A stretch of 64,000 nucleotides of DNA from Streptomyces sp. Ncost-T10-10d (GTDB taxonomy: Bacteria; Actinomycetota; Actinomycetes; Streptomycetales; Streptomycetaceae). Below the pieces are notes generated by a model. It had not been told where the DNA came from, did not search any database, and saw only the letters and a list, made by a program, of their open reading frames with translations. Below are positions 9,901-20,200 of the stretch, one piece after another; the stretch's first letter is position 1, and every line of letters starts with the position of its first letter. Where the stretch lies: positions 186,001 through 250,000 of the forward strand of contig NZ_FMDF01000182.1 of the NCBI RefSeq assembly GCF_900091955.1, in the 5' to 3' direction. A program made the translations under genes and the position numbers.

Positions 9901-11094
9901 GAAGCCGTCGACGCACGTGCGGAGGCCATCGCCGCGCTTCAGCGCTTCACGGCCACTGGCCTGGTCGCGGTTGCGCTGCCCGAGGCCACCGTCCCCGCCT
10001 CGGACGACGGCCACTGGGCTGCGACCCCGGCCATCGCGTTCGCCCGCGCCATCGACTCCGGCCTGTCGTCCGTCGACGACACGGACGCCGCCTGGGAACG
10101 CGTCCAGCGCCGACTCGGCGAGGAGCTCAAGACCCTGCAGGACACCCTGTCCCGGCACGGGCACAGCGCGTCCGCCCGCATGGTGGAGGACGGCATGGTC
10201 GTCGACATCGTCTACCAGGGGCGCGAGCGTGCCGTACCCGAACTCGCCGACGCGCTCGCCACAGAGGTCGGAGAGCTCACCCGCATCCTGTCCGCACACG
10301 AACGCGAGATCCTCGAGACCCACCTGATCGCCGAGGTCGCCGGCACCCTTCAGGAACTCATCGGTGCCTCCGAACGGCAGGTGCGGGACATGAACACCGA
10401 ACTGGAGGACCGTCCCACCTCCACCGGCATGAGACTCCGGCTGGTGTGGCGGGCCTCACGCAAGGCCCCGTCCGGACTGGCCCAGGCCCGCGAGCGGCTG
10501 CGCCAGTCGGCGGACGCCTGGACTTCGGAGGACCGCGCGGCGGTGGGCGAGTTCCTCCAGGCCCAGATCGCCCGCCAGCAGTCCGACGAGGGCTCGGGCA
10601 GCCGGCTCGAGCACCTCACCGCCGCGCTCGACTACCGCTCCTGGCACGAATTCGGCGTCGAACGCCACCAGCACGGGCGCTGGGTCCCGGCCACCGGCCC
10701 CGCCTCCGGCGGAGAACGCGTCCTCGCCGTGTCCGTACCGCTGTTCGCCGCAGCCTCCTCGCACTACGCCAGCGCGGGCAGCCCGCACGCGCCCCGTCTG
10801 GTCACCCTCGACGAGGCGTTCGCCGGCGTGGACGACGACTCCCGCGCCAAGTGCCTCGGCCTGCTGAGCGCCTTCGACCTCGATGTGGTCATGACCAGCG
10901 AACGGGAGTGGGCCTGCTACCCGCAGGTGCCCGGCATCGCCATTGCCCAGCTGTCCCGGATCGACGAGGTGGCGGCGGTCCTTGTCACCCGCTGGGAGTG
11001 GGACGGCACGCGACGGCAGCGCCGCGACGACCCCGTACGGCACGCGCCCCAGGACGCGCCCGGCGTAGAGGAGCCCGAGCCGCTGTGGAACTGA
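6979..11094 (+). CDS. jetC: Wadjet type I SMC-like ATPase JetC (TIGR02680 family)
   Basis: A 1371-residue SMC/MukB-like motor. Walker A is GNNGTGKS at residues 41-48; the C-terminal head has the ABC signature ASGGER near residue 1240 and Walker B (LVTLDEAF) near residue 1275. Between them are about 900 residues of Ala/Glu/Arg-rich coiled coil interrupted near residues 590-740 by a globular segment that would be the hinge. In studied Wadjet complexes this subunit dimerises, extrudes DNA loops using ATP, and senses small closed circles. The GTG start overlaps the jetB stop (GTGA). Length is typical for the family and both ATPase halves are intact, so the motor should be functional. Confidence 0.93.
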   Translation: MTRLPTPRRSRWQPLRIGLVDLFHYDVEEFHFRDGRLLLRGNNGTGKSKVLALTLPFLLDGDLTPRRVEPDGDPGKRMEWNLLLGGEHPHSERLGYTWIEFGRLDDTTGEQHFRTLLCGLKAVSGRGIARHWYAVTRQRVDHGATERTEETFRLLDATGTALSRDRLAEAVAGHGMVYDQAKVYRRAVDEALFGLGEQRYAALVDLLIQLRQPQLSKRPNEAALSRALTEALPPVDQAVIADVAEAFRSLDEEKDELAAASAAERAASAFLEYYRRYARIATRRRARLPRAEHSRYERVQRDLAEDQERRTRAEEKRAAAEEEIGSLAETGERLWAQEKALREAPAMRDARDLEHAAQAVTRTAQAADTAREDREKAGALHTKALGRLGSADNRLRAARGRAEDAYAHTREQAAAAHVALPADDPLPEPASQRAVEDAVARAQRALAHVEDRLEASERAADSHRRTSGRLDEAETDLTLAAETHGEAEENAARAGRALLDDVRERARAWKELAYSDETGLLDDLQEWTRHLDGPYPARVRATRAHAARSAALADQAAEAARETTELAERTADARRELAALEAGAGREPQPPATRTPGLRETLPGAPLWRLVDFRDELPEADRAGLEAALEASGLLDAWVLPDGSALAVDGHDILLSPSNGPVSGPSLADVLCPAVDHGDRQAAAVDEVTVTRLLAVIGFDGGGEAATWVAPDGRFRVGALTGTWAKPAATYIGEGAREAARRARVAMLGIELASLREESENLAARSEAIAARRRRLDAELADVPDESSLTKAHALVSAAAGTVRKARARYEGRAAEVTEAAEHAERAAAELAEAAADLGLPADRAGLTAVRHALGSLATALAALWPALREQREAARQADDERAEAAEAEQRVIDLAQRAEESAREAAAADERHRTLRSTVGAAVAELQRRLAETAEAQRICETDQKNARQRHAQADREASRAEGRIEQLEKDLAEAVDARAEAIAALQRFTATGLVAVALPEATVPASDDGHWAATPAIAFARAIDSGLSSVDDTDAAWERVQRRLGEELKTLQDTLSRHGHSASARMVEDGMVVDIVYQGRERAVPELADALATEVGELTRILSAHEREILETHLIAEVAGTLQELIGASERQVRDMNTELEDRPTSTGMRLRLVWRASRKAPSGLAQARERLRQSADAWTSEDRAAVGEFLQAQIARQQSDEGSGSRLEHLTAALDYRSWHEFGVERHQHGRWVPATGPASGGERVLAVSVPLFAAASSHYASAGSPHAPRLVTLDEAFAGVDDDSRAKCLGLLSAFDLDVVMTSEREWACYPQVPGIAIAQLSRIDEVAAVLVTRWEWDGTRRQRRDDPVRHAPQDAPGVEEPEPLWN

Positions 11095-12344
11095 CCCACG
11101 GGCCTGAGCCCGGCACCGAAGCAGTCGACAGCCCGCGGCTCGCCCGGCTGCTCGGCACACCGGACCTCTCCTGGCTCGTCGAACGAGCGCGCCGTCGACT
11201 GGTGGCCGGGCAGCCCCTGACTGGTTCCGTGTCCCTGCCCGATCCCACTCCGGCCCAGCGGACGGCGGCTGAACGACTTCTCGCCCGGTCCCCCGGTGGT
11301 GGCAGGTCTCTGACCGTACGGCTGGAAGCGGTCGATGCCGTACTCCGCCGTTCGGGCGCAAGCCCGAATGGCCTCGCCGCCGCGGTCGAGGCGCTCACCG
11401 GGCCTGTCACATCGCTCGTCCAGGCCCGCCAAGAGGAGGAGGACGCCTGGGAGCGGGCGCACACGCCGCTCGACGAACTTGTCGCTACGGTCCCTGCGCT
11501 TGCGGAGTGGGCGGCCCGGATACGCGCCGACGGCCTGGCGCGGCGCCTGGGGCGCACTCCAGACGTCACGTTCGGCCTGCTCACCGGGGTGTGCACCGCC
11601 CTGCGCGCGCTCCCCGCCGTCCCGGTCGTCTCGCTACCTGCCTTCGCCGCCCAGGTCCTCGGCTGGGCTCACGCCCTTGACGACGGCACACCGCTGGCCA
11701 CCATTACCCTGTCCGGAGCTCGTGCGTTGACCGGGTTGCACGATGGCCAGGGCGCCGAATGGCGACGCGAGGCCTGGGCCTCGGTGGGACTGTTGCGGGA
11801 CGAGCTGTCCTCGACGGTCCTGACCCTGAACCTGCGCGGCACCCCAGCCCTGGACCGCCTGGCCGAAGACGGCGAACCCTGCGTGCTCACCCTTCGCCAG
11901 CTCACCCGCAAGCCTCCGGCCATCGCCGCTCCCATGGTGCGGATTTGCGAGAATCCGACCGTCCTCGCGGCGGCGGCCGACGTGCTCGGTCCTGCCTGCC
12001 CGCCCCTGGTCTGCCTCCAAGGCCAGCCTTCCGCCGCCGCCCTCACATTGCTCCGGGGGCTGCACGACCACGGAGCGACCCTGTACTACCACGGGGACTT
12101 CGACTGGGGCGGGCTCCGGATCGCCGGCGTCCTTCGCCGCCGCGTCCCGTGGCGGCCCTGGCGTTACACGGCCGCGGACTACCGCGCCGCCGTGCTCCGC
12201 TGCGCCTCACCCCCACTGTCACCGCTCGTCAGCACCCCGACTCAGACCCCCTGGGAGCCCGCACTCGCTGCGGCCATCGCCGAACTAGGTGTTCGTGTCG
12301 AGGAGGAGAGGGAACTGGATCTGCTGTTGTCCGATCTCGCGTGA
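11085..12344 (+). CDS. jetD: Wadjet type I nuclease subunit JetD (TIGR02679 family)
   Basis: Fourth Wadjet gene, 419 residues, GTG start overlapping the jetC end by ten bases. It belongs to TIGR02679 (DUF2399 C-terminal domain), which has a topoisomerase VI-like TOPRIM fold and cleaves DNA brought to it by the JetABC motor. The TOPRIM acidic residues are visible: E289 in an ICENP motif and D338/D340 in a GDFDWGG motif. The N-terminal half (about residues 1-270) is helical and presumably contacts JetABC. All catalytic acids are present. It is the last gene of the operon; no strong terminator was seen after it. Confidence 0.92.
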   Translation: MELTHGPEPGTEAVDSPRLARLLGTPDLSWLVERARRRLVAGQPLTGSVSLPDPTPAQRTAAERLLARSPGGGRSLTVRLEAVDAVLRRSGASPNGLAAAVEALTGPVTSLVQARQEEEDAWERAHTPLDELVATVPALAEWAARIRADGLARRLGRTPDVTFGLLTGVCTALRALPAVPVVSLPAFAAQVLGWAHALDDGTPLATITLSGARALTGLHDGQGAEWRREAWASVGLLRDELSSTVLTLNLRGTPALDRLAEDGEPCVLTLRQLTRKPPAIAAPMVRICENPTVLAAAADVLGPACPPLVCLQGQPSAAALTLLRGLHDHGATLYYHGDFDWGGLRIAGVLRRRVPWRPWRYTAADYRAAVLRCASPPLSPLVSTPTQTPWEPALAAAIAELGVRVEEERELDLLLSDLA

Positions 12345-12386
12345 GGATCGTGACCGCCCGGCTGGGCAAGGGCCCAACTGCGGGCT

Positions 12387-12728
12387 CTAACAGCAGTCGT
12401 GAGAGTGTCCGCTTATCGCGGCGGCATCGACGTGGGGGTGGATAACCTCGGCGAGCACGGCTGCCGAGGTGATCACTGAAAGGTCGGCGTCGCTAGTGGC
12501 GGTGAGTGACTTGTCGACCTCGCGGTCGCTTGCGCAGTCTTGGCAGGCCTTCGCCGTGAAACGATGAAGGTACGCTGCTCGCGCGGCCACCCCGATTTCG
12601 GAAGAGGTCACGCTGATGAGCTCGCCCCGCTTGGTGGAGGGCTCCAGACCGTCGAGGGGCTGTAGGCGTGCGTCGAGAGGTCGCGCGTAGCGCCCGTAGC
12701 GCACGTTGATCTTGAGTTCGCTTTGCAT
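12387..12728 (-). CDS. Hypothetical 113-residue protein with Cys/His tail
   Basis: A leftward frame converging on jetD. It is 113 residues, not recognised as any family. Codon third positions are largely G or C, unlike the surrounding bases, which supports real coding. Visible traits: a basic N-terminus, a CQDC pair near residues 63-66, and a GHSHDCC ending, which could bind a metal. The ATG at 12728 lacks a good ribosome site, so the start is uncertain. It could be a stand-alone small protein of the defence island or the remnant of a longer gene. Confidence 0.45.
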   Translation of the reverse strand: MQSELKINVRYGRYARPLDARLQPLDGLEPSTKRGELISVTSSEIGVAARAAYLHRFTAKACQDCASDREVDKSLTATSDADLSVITSAAVLAEVIHPHVDAAAISGHSHDCC

Positions 12729-13411
12729 CCAATGCGTCTCTGGCCTGCAGTTTTCTTTAACCTGCTTTTGGCTCTACGTGTTCCCGATGACGCATCACGT
12801 GGAGTGCGTGGCTATTCTCGAGCCGACCGCCAAAGGCTCCTGACCTGCGGTTTCGCGGCGGACGGTGGGCTGCTTGACCTGTTTCCGAGCAGGCAACGGG
12901 TCGAGTGGACAGCCTCATTGTGGAGATGTCCTGACCTGCATGCTCAGGGTGAACCAGCGACCGTACCGGTCACGGCACCAGGGTGATGCCGCGGATTCTT
13001 GACGCTCATGTGACGCTCGATGTTCCTGTCACGAAGGCGATGGCGATGGCGTGGTCATCTGAGTCGGCGGGCTGTGTTTCCTGCTGCCCGCACCGTGGGT
13101 CGGACGGCACCACAATTGCCTCTTGAGTGGTACCGAGTTCGATGCTCGTGGTCGGCTGCCGGTTTTCTGGCGGTCGCTCAGCCTCGGCTGACGGTACCGC
13201 TGTCTCCCTGCCTGCTGGAGAAACAGCTTGCCGTACTTCTGAGGGGGGAGCGTGACGGGCTGCTGACCGAGGTCGGCGTCCAGTGCGCGCATAATTTCCG
13301 CCTGAGACTAGTCCCCGTCTGAGGCCGAGGCCTGTGCGCCGAGCCGCGTCTTCTCTTCCGTGGAGACCGTGCCCGTGATCAGCCCCATGGCGGGGTCGAA
13401 GAGGTGCGGGG
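12729..13411. other. Stretch with no recognisable gene
   Basis: About 680 bp with visibly lower GC than the neighbours. Short frames exist on both strands (for example 13020-13322 on plus and 13006-13461 on minus), but none has codon bias, a ribosome site or a protein-like composition. It may be decayed coding sequence at the edge of the Wadjet island. Confidence 0.4.
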
Positions 13412-13930
13412 TCACTGAGCTCCTTCAGCGGCTGCGGACGCTTCGGGGGTGGGGAGTTCACTGCTGCACGTGGTCCGGCCGAAGGCCCCGGTAGCAGTGG
13501 CGCGTTGGACGTGCTTGCCGCGTACGGTCAGGGTGCAGCTGGCCGTGCCGCCCTTTTCGCCGAGGGTGACGTCGACGATCGGGGAGGCGCCGAGCGGAAC
13601 GCTCACGGTCTTCCTCCACGGCAGGCCGACGTTCGTGGCGACGTGCGCCTTGTCGCCGTCGGTCCCGCGGTAGGAGATGTCGGCCGAGCCCTTGCCTAGT
13701 ACCTCGTAGGTCACCGCGGCGGTGGGCGTCGTGGCGGCCTGCTTGTCCGTCGCCTTGTCCTCGGAGTCGAGGACTCCGTAGGTGACGAACGCGCCGCACG
13801 CGAGCAGCAGAGCCGCCGCGATGGCGATGCCGCCGCGGTCGATACGTCGGGCGTCCGGGGTCTCGGAAACCTCTGTGGTGTCCGGAGTTTCGGACTCCTC
13901 CGGTCCTGCCGGTTCTTCGGTCGTCGGCAT
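13412..13930 (-). CDS. MmpS-like membrane-anchored protein
   Basis: A 172-residue single-pass membrane protein. The first 35 residues are acidic and cytosolic, about residues 38-60 form one hydrophobic helix, and the rest is a beta-rich extracytoplasmic domain. That domain has the pattern of MmpS proteins (VTYEV near the start, LPWRKTV in the middle, two cysteines near the end that may form a disulfide). In mycobacteria MmpS proteins assist MmpL lipid exporters, but no mmpL gene adjoins here. The ATG at 13930 is preferred over the longer frame because the upstream extension is not protein-like. It diverges from the RHS toxin gene and shares its upstream region. Confidence 0.7.
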   Translation of the reverse strand: MPTTEEPAGPEESETPDTTEVSETPDARRIDRGGIAIAAALLLACGAFVTYGVLDSEDKATDKQAATTPTAAVTYEVLGKGSADISYRGTDGDKAHVATNVGLPWRKTVSVPLGASPIVDVTLGEKGGTASCTLTVRGKHVQRATATGAFGRTTCSSELPTPEASAAAEGAQ

Positions 13931-14290
13931 GGCCGCGCTTTCTGTCGAGTGTGAATTCGCCTGGGTTATACACCATCGGATTCGACGGATGCCAGGCGGC
14001 GGAGAAGTCGGGCAAGGCGACCTCAAACGACATCGATCCGGTCAGCGAAATGCCCTGAATGCCTTTTGGGTTGACGTGGCATCAACTCCGTGTTGAACAA
14101 TCCCCCCGCCGCGATTGGCACACCTCTGGCGAGGTCGCTTTCCCGTATGCGGAAGGTGGCCTGGTTTGGCATGCCTTGAGGTGCTCCGGTCGAGGTCAGG
14201 TCCACCGCGACCGGCGACGGAATGCCCGCGCCGGCGCGTCGGTGCGCCCTTTTCGCCTGGTGCGGGACGGGTGCCGAAGAAGGGAATGGC
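13931..14290. promoter_or_regulatory. Divergent promoter region, MmpS-like / RHS toxin
   Basis: 360 bp between two divergent starts, AT-richer than the flanks. An interrupted inverted repeat lies at 14070-14086 (GTTGA, 7-base gap, TCAAC), with a third GTTGA copy at 14092-14096; these could be binding sites for a regulator of the toxin gene. No protein-like frame was seen. Confidence 0.35.
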
Positions 14291-17200
14291 GTGAAAGTGA
14301 GATACGGGCGGGCGATAGCCTGCCTCGTGGTTTCGGCGGTCGCCGGGACCATGCTTCCACAAGTCGCTTATGCGGCACCGGTTTCGAGTGGCGGTGGCGA
14401 GGGTATTGTCGACGCCTTCGCGGGCTGGTTCTCGGAAGACGAGGGCGAGTCGGACAGGCCCGAGTCGCCGCAGACCGGTGGGACTCCGGTGCTGCCGAGC
14501 CGGGAGAAGCTGCCGCAGGGCAAGGCGGCCGGCAAGGCGAAGCGCATTGCGGAACTGACGGGCAGTCGCACGGCGAACGCCCGGTACTGGAAGTTGTCCG
14601 ACGGCCGGGTGCAGGCCGAGGTGTCGGCGGTGCCGACCGGGTATCGGGCGGGGAAGTCGTGGAAGGACATCGACCCGACGGTCACCCCGACCGACGTCAA
14701 GGGCTTCTCCTTCGCCAACACGAAGAATACTGCCAGTAGTTGGTTCGGGTCGGACGCCGACAGGCTGCTCCGCTTCGAGTCCGGTGACGGGCACGCGGTG
14801 ACCCTGGGGCTTCAGGGCGCGGGCAGGCTCGCACCGGTCGCCAAGGGCGACACGGTCACGTACAAGGACGCGGTCCGTGGTGCCGATCTGTCGTACCAGG
14901 TCGGTCCGGGCCGGGTGAAGGAGAACATCGTCCTGGCCGAGCGGCCGGACGGTCCGGTGTCGTTCACGTTCACGCTGGATGCGGGCGGACTGACGCCGAA
15001 GGCGGGCAAGGACGGCTCGGTCTCCTTCTACGGCGAGGCCGCGAATCCGGTCCTGGTGATCCCGGCTGCGTTCATGACGGACGCGAAGAAGGACGCCGCG
15101 TCGCCGTACGGGTTCGCGTACAGCAAGCAGGTCACCCAGAAGCTGACCCGGGCCGGCAAGGGCTGGAAGCTGACGGTCACGCCGGATGCGAAGTGGCTGG
15201 CCTCGCCGGAACGGCAGTACCCGGTCGCGGTCGATCCGACGATCTCGATCGCTCCGACGCCGACGACGGCGCAGGACGTGATGATCTCCTCGGACGGTCC
15301 GGGGACGAACTACAACGACAACTGGCGGTTGTCGGTCGGCAACACCAGCACCGGCGCCTCCCGCGCTCTGCTGCGGTTCCCGCTGACGGGCGTCCCGGCC
15401 GGCACCAAGCTGGACACGGCCGATCTGAAGCTGTACTACGACCAGACGCACACCACGGGTGACACCGAGGTCCAGCTGGAGGCGCACCGCGCCACGCAGG
15501 CGTGGACCGAGGAGCAGGCCACCTGGAACAGCGCCAACACGATCACCGGCGAGCTCTCGGGCACGGCGGTCGTGGTGGACGACGGCGACGCCGGACGGAC
15601 GGCCGCCGTCGGCGCCTGGCCGGCTTCGGGGAACACCGCGTACACGCAGTACGCGGTCAACCAGGACTACCTGTACAACAAGGACTCGGTCGCGGGTGAC
15701 ACGTACACCTGGCAGCCGAGCCTCCCGGAGGACGGCACCTATCAGGTCGAGACGCACTACGTCCCGGCCTCGGACCGCGCCACGAGCACGCCGTACACCG
15801 TCACGTACGACGGAGGCAGCAAGGCGTACACGGTCGACCAGCAGGCCGGTGCGGCGGGCGTGTGGAAGACGCTGGGTTCCCACCCGTTCAAGGCGGGCAC
15901 CCTGGGCAAGGTCGTCCTCGGTGACGGCCCGGCGTCGACGACCACGTCGGTGATCGCGGACGCGGTCCGCTTCACCAAGGGCGGCGTGGTCACCAAGCAG
16001 CCGGGCGAGCTGAACACCTGGCACACCTTCCCCGTGACCAAGACCGTCCAGTCCTGGATCGACGGCACGAACGCCAACAACGGCTTCGTGATCAAGGCCG
16101 GCGACGAGTCCGCGACCGGCCCCAAGGGCGGTCCGCGCTACGAGGGCAGCGAGTTCGGGTACGGCGGCGAGACCGCCAACTATCCCAAGCTGGTTCTGAC
16201 CTTCGGCCGGCAGGGTGTGGACCTCGCGGCCCCGACCACGATCCACGACACGGGCGCGGAGCTGAGCTGGTCCGCGTACCAGGACCAGGACCCGATCAAC
16301 ACCGGCGACGACATCGTCGAATACCAGGTCCACCGCTCCATCAACCAGACCTTCACTCCTTCCGCCGCCACGCTCGTCTCGCCCGTCGCGTCCACGGTGA
16401 CGACGTTCACGGACACCACGGGCGTGCCGACGAAGGCGGACGACCCCGATCCGTTCGGCCGCGCGTACTACTACATGGTCGCGGTCAAGACGAAGGACGG
16501 ACAGGTCGTCGGTGCTCCGACGCAGCTGGCACGGCTGCCGAAGGCGGGCCGTACGACGAAGGTGTTCGCCGCGTCGCAGGACACCACCCTGTCCTCGGCC
16601 CGCACCACGCTCACGCACGACACGATCGACGAAGGCGGCCCGAAGAACTGGCTGTCGGTCGGCAACAACTCCGCGACCTACGGCGACACCCGCGCCCTGC
16701 TGAAGTTCCCGGCCCTCGGCATCCCCGCCACGGCCCGGGTGCTGGACGCGAACGTGCGGCTGTGGAGCACGCAGACAGCCCAGGACACCACCGGCGCGAT
16801 CTACGAACTGCGTCCGCTGACGCGGGACTTCGACGAGGCCACCGCTACCTGGGTCAAGGCAGACGCGAGCACCAACTGGACCACCCCGGGTGGTGACTTC
16901 GGCGCTGTGACGGCCGACACCGGGGCGAAGACCAACGACCCGGCCCGGCACGACTGGAACGTCACCTCGCTCGCCCAGTCCTGGGTGACCACCCCGTCCT
17001 CCCAGCAGGGCGTGGTCCTCAAGATGGCCGACGAGGCCGCCTCACAGGAGCGCACCCTGTTCCTGTCCTCCGAGGGCGCCGAGCCGCGGCTCCACCCGAA
17101 GATCGTGGTCACGTACATCGACTCCACCACCGAGTCGACGTACTACGCGCCGCAGACCCCTGCCCGCATGACCCCGAACACCGACTACACGGTCGACTTC

Positions 17201-20200
17201 ACCCTCACCAACACCACCGCCTCCACCTGGAACGCGGCCGACCAGGTCCTCACCTACAAGTGGGCCCTGCCGGACGGTACGGACGTCACAGGCGGCGGGA
17301 ACCAGGTTCAGACGGCGCTGCCGTCCAGCGTTGTGCCCGGTGGCTCCGTCAGCCTGCAGGCGCAGGTGAAGACGCCGATCAACTCGGACAACGGCAACAA
17401 GCGCACCGACTACGTCCTGACGTGGGACGTGTACAACAAGACGACCGGCACCTGGACCTCGGGCACCGCGGGCATCCCCGGTCTGAAGCAGAACGTGGCG
17501 GTGGAGGACCCGACCTCCAACCAGCTCGGCATGGAGAAGTTCTACTCCTACACGGGCAAGAACACCGGCGCCGGCTCGACCGTCATGAACAACACGGCGT
17601 CCGGCAACAGCGTGTGGCAGTACAACGCCTTCACGAACCCCGGCCGCGGTGTCACCACGTTCGCCCGGTTCGCTTACAACAGCCTCGACACCTCCGACAC
17701 CGTCTCCGGCCCCGGCTGGTCCTTCCAGGCCGCCGGCCCGATCCGGCTCGGCGCACCGCTGGAGTTCCACCCCAAGCCGCACCCGACCGAGATCAGGCTC
17801 CCGGACGGCGACGGCACGACCCACGTCTTCCGGGAGCAGCCCGACGGCTCCTGGAAGGCCCCGGCGGGCGTCCACTACAAGCTGACGGCCAAGCCCGGTC
17901 TGGACTGCACGCCGCTGAAGGACCCGATCCCCGACGCCTGGACGATGACCCGTCCGGACGGCACCCGGTTCCTGTTCGGCTGCGACGGCTACATGACGTC
18001 GCTGGTCGACAAGAACGGCAACACGCAGACGTACACGTACGAGGAACGCAAGTCCAACAACAAGCCGACGAAGTTCCTCAAGTACATCACCGACCCGACC
18101 GGCCGGCAGTCGCTGACCGTCGAGTACTACTCCAAGGCCGACGGCAACAACCCGAAGATCATCGACCACATCAAGTCGATGACCGACGTCTCCGGCCGCA
18201 AGCTCACCTTCGAGTACTCCGACAAGGGCCTGCTCACCAAGCTCACCGACGGCGCCGGGTCCACCCAGCCGAAGGTCTTCGGCTTCGAGTACGACGCCAC
18301 CCAGGGCAACAAGAACGTCAAGCTCGTCAAGGCCACCGACCCGCGCGGCAACGCCACCACCATGGCGTACTACGCCCCGCAGACCGGCGACGATCCGAAG
18401 TACCACTGGTGGACCAAGACGATCACCGACCGTCTCCAGGGCGCCACGGGCTTCTCGTACGCGGTGAACGCCGGCAACGCCAAGTTCACCGACACCGAGG
18501 TCACCGACGCCGAGTCGCGTGCCACCGACTACGTCACCGACGACTTCGGCCGCGCCGTCCAGACGACGAACGCCAAGTCGCAGACGATGAAGCTGTCGTG
18601 GGACGCGGACAACAACGTCACGTACATGGAGGAGGGCAACGGCGCCAAGACCGCGTACTGCTACGACCAGAAGACGGGTTACCCGCTCTGGAAGCGCGAC
18701 GCGGAGAACAACAAGGCGGGTGTGCCGACCGCTTCGGACTGCGCCCCCGGCACCTACCCGGCCAACTCTGCCCGGTACGTGTACCAGACCCGTGCCGACG
18801 GCTACTCGGCCGATCTCTTCACCAAGACCTCTCCCGAGGGCCGGAAGTGGCAGTTCGGCTACGACACCTTCGGCAACCTGAAGACGGTCACCGACCCCAA
18901 GGGTGTCGCCACCACGACGGCGGGTGACTACACCACGTCGTACGAGTACGACTCCTACGGCCAGCTGACCAGGGCGACCGACGCCAACGGCAACGCGGAC
19001 ACGAACAGCGACTTCGGTCCCACGGGCTTCCCGAGGACGATGACGGATGCGCTGAACAAGTCGTCGACGTTCGTCTACGACGAGCGAGGCCAGGTCACCG
19101 AGGTCACCGACGCGCTGGGCAAGAAGGTCACTCAGACGTACGACACCTTCGGTCGTCCGCTGGTCAAGACCGAGCCCAAGGACCAGGCCACAGGTGACCT
19201 GATCAGCGCTCCGGCACCCGTGTACGACGCCAACGACAACGTCACCACGTCGACGGCACCCAACGGCGCGGTGTCCACCGCGGTGTACGACGCGGCCGAC
19301 CAGATGACCTCGGCGACCGCGCCGAAGTACACCACGACGTCGGACGAGCGGAAGACGACGTACACCTACGACAAGGTCGGCAACCTCAAGACGACGACCG
19401 AGCCGAAGGGCACGCTGACCACGGCGGACGCGACGGACTTCGTCACGACCAACCACTACAACGAGATCTACCAGCTCACCTCCGTCGTCAACGCGAACGG
19501 GGACAAGGTCAGCTACGAGTACGACGACGTCGGCAACACCACCAAGGTCGTCGACCCGAAGAAGAACGCCACGGCCGACACGGCCGACTACAGCACCCTG
19601 ACCGCCTACGACCTGAACCACCGGTCCACCACGGTCACGGACGCCGCCGGCAAGACCACCAAGAAGGCCTACGACAAGGACTCCCTGGTCGTCTCCACGA
19701 CGGACGCCGAGAACAACACCACGCTCGTCAGCTACGACGAGCGCGGCAAGCAGACCGAGGTCAAGGTCCCGCGCAGCGGCACCTCGCCGATCACCTACCG
19801 CACGACCCGGTACGAGTACGACCAGGTCGGCAACACCACCAAGGTGATCACCCCGCGAGCGGTCGAGGCGGGCACGACCACGGCGTTCACCGTCCGTACC
19901 GAGTACGACGCCCTGAACCGGCCCAAGCGCCAGTACCAGCCGTACGACCCGGCGGACACCCGCCACAACGACCCCAACGTCTACACCGAGACCGTGTACG
20001 ACGCCGTGGGCCGGGTCGCGAAGACCTCGATGCCGCCCTCGGAGGGGCAGACGGTCCGCAACGACACCGCCTTCGAGTACTTCGACAACGGCTGGACGAA
20101 GAGCTCCACGGACCCGTGGGACATCGCCGTCACCTACGACTACAACGACCTGGGCCAGCAGACGGCCAGGACGCTGACGTCGGCGGGCGGCTCCTCCAAC

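Noticed and set aside
6523..10323. 1266-codon minus-strand open frame
   Set aside because: Antisense to jetB and jetC; Gly/Arg-rich composition typical of a shadow frame in GC-rich DNA.
13020..13322. Plus-strand frame between the small gene and MmpS-like gene
   Set aside because: No ribosome site, mixed codon third positions and no resemblance to a protein family.
14042..16951. 969-codon minus-strand open frame
   Set aside because: Antisense to the RHS gene and its leader; no domain.
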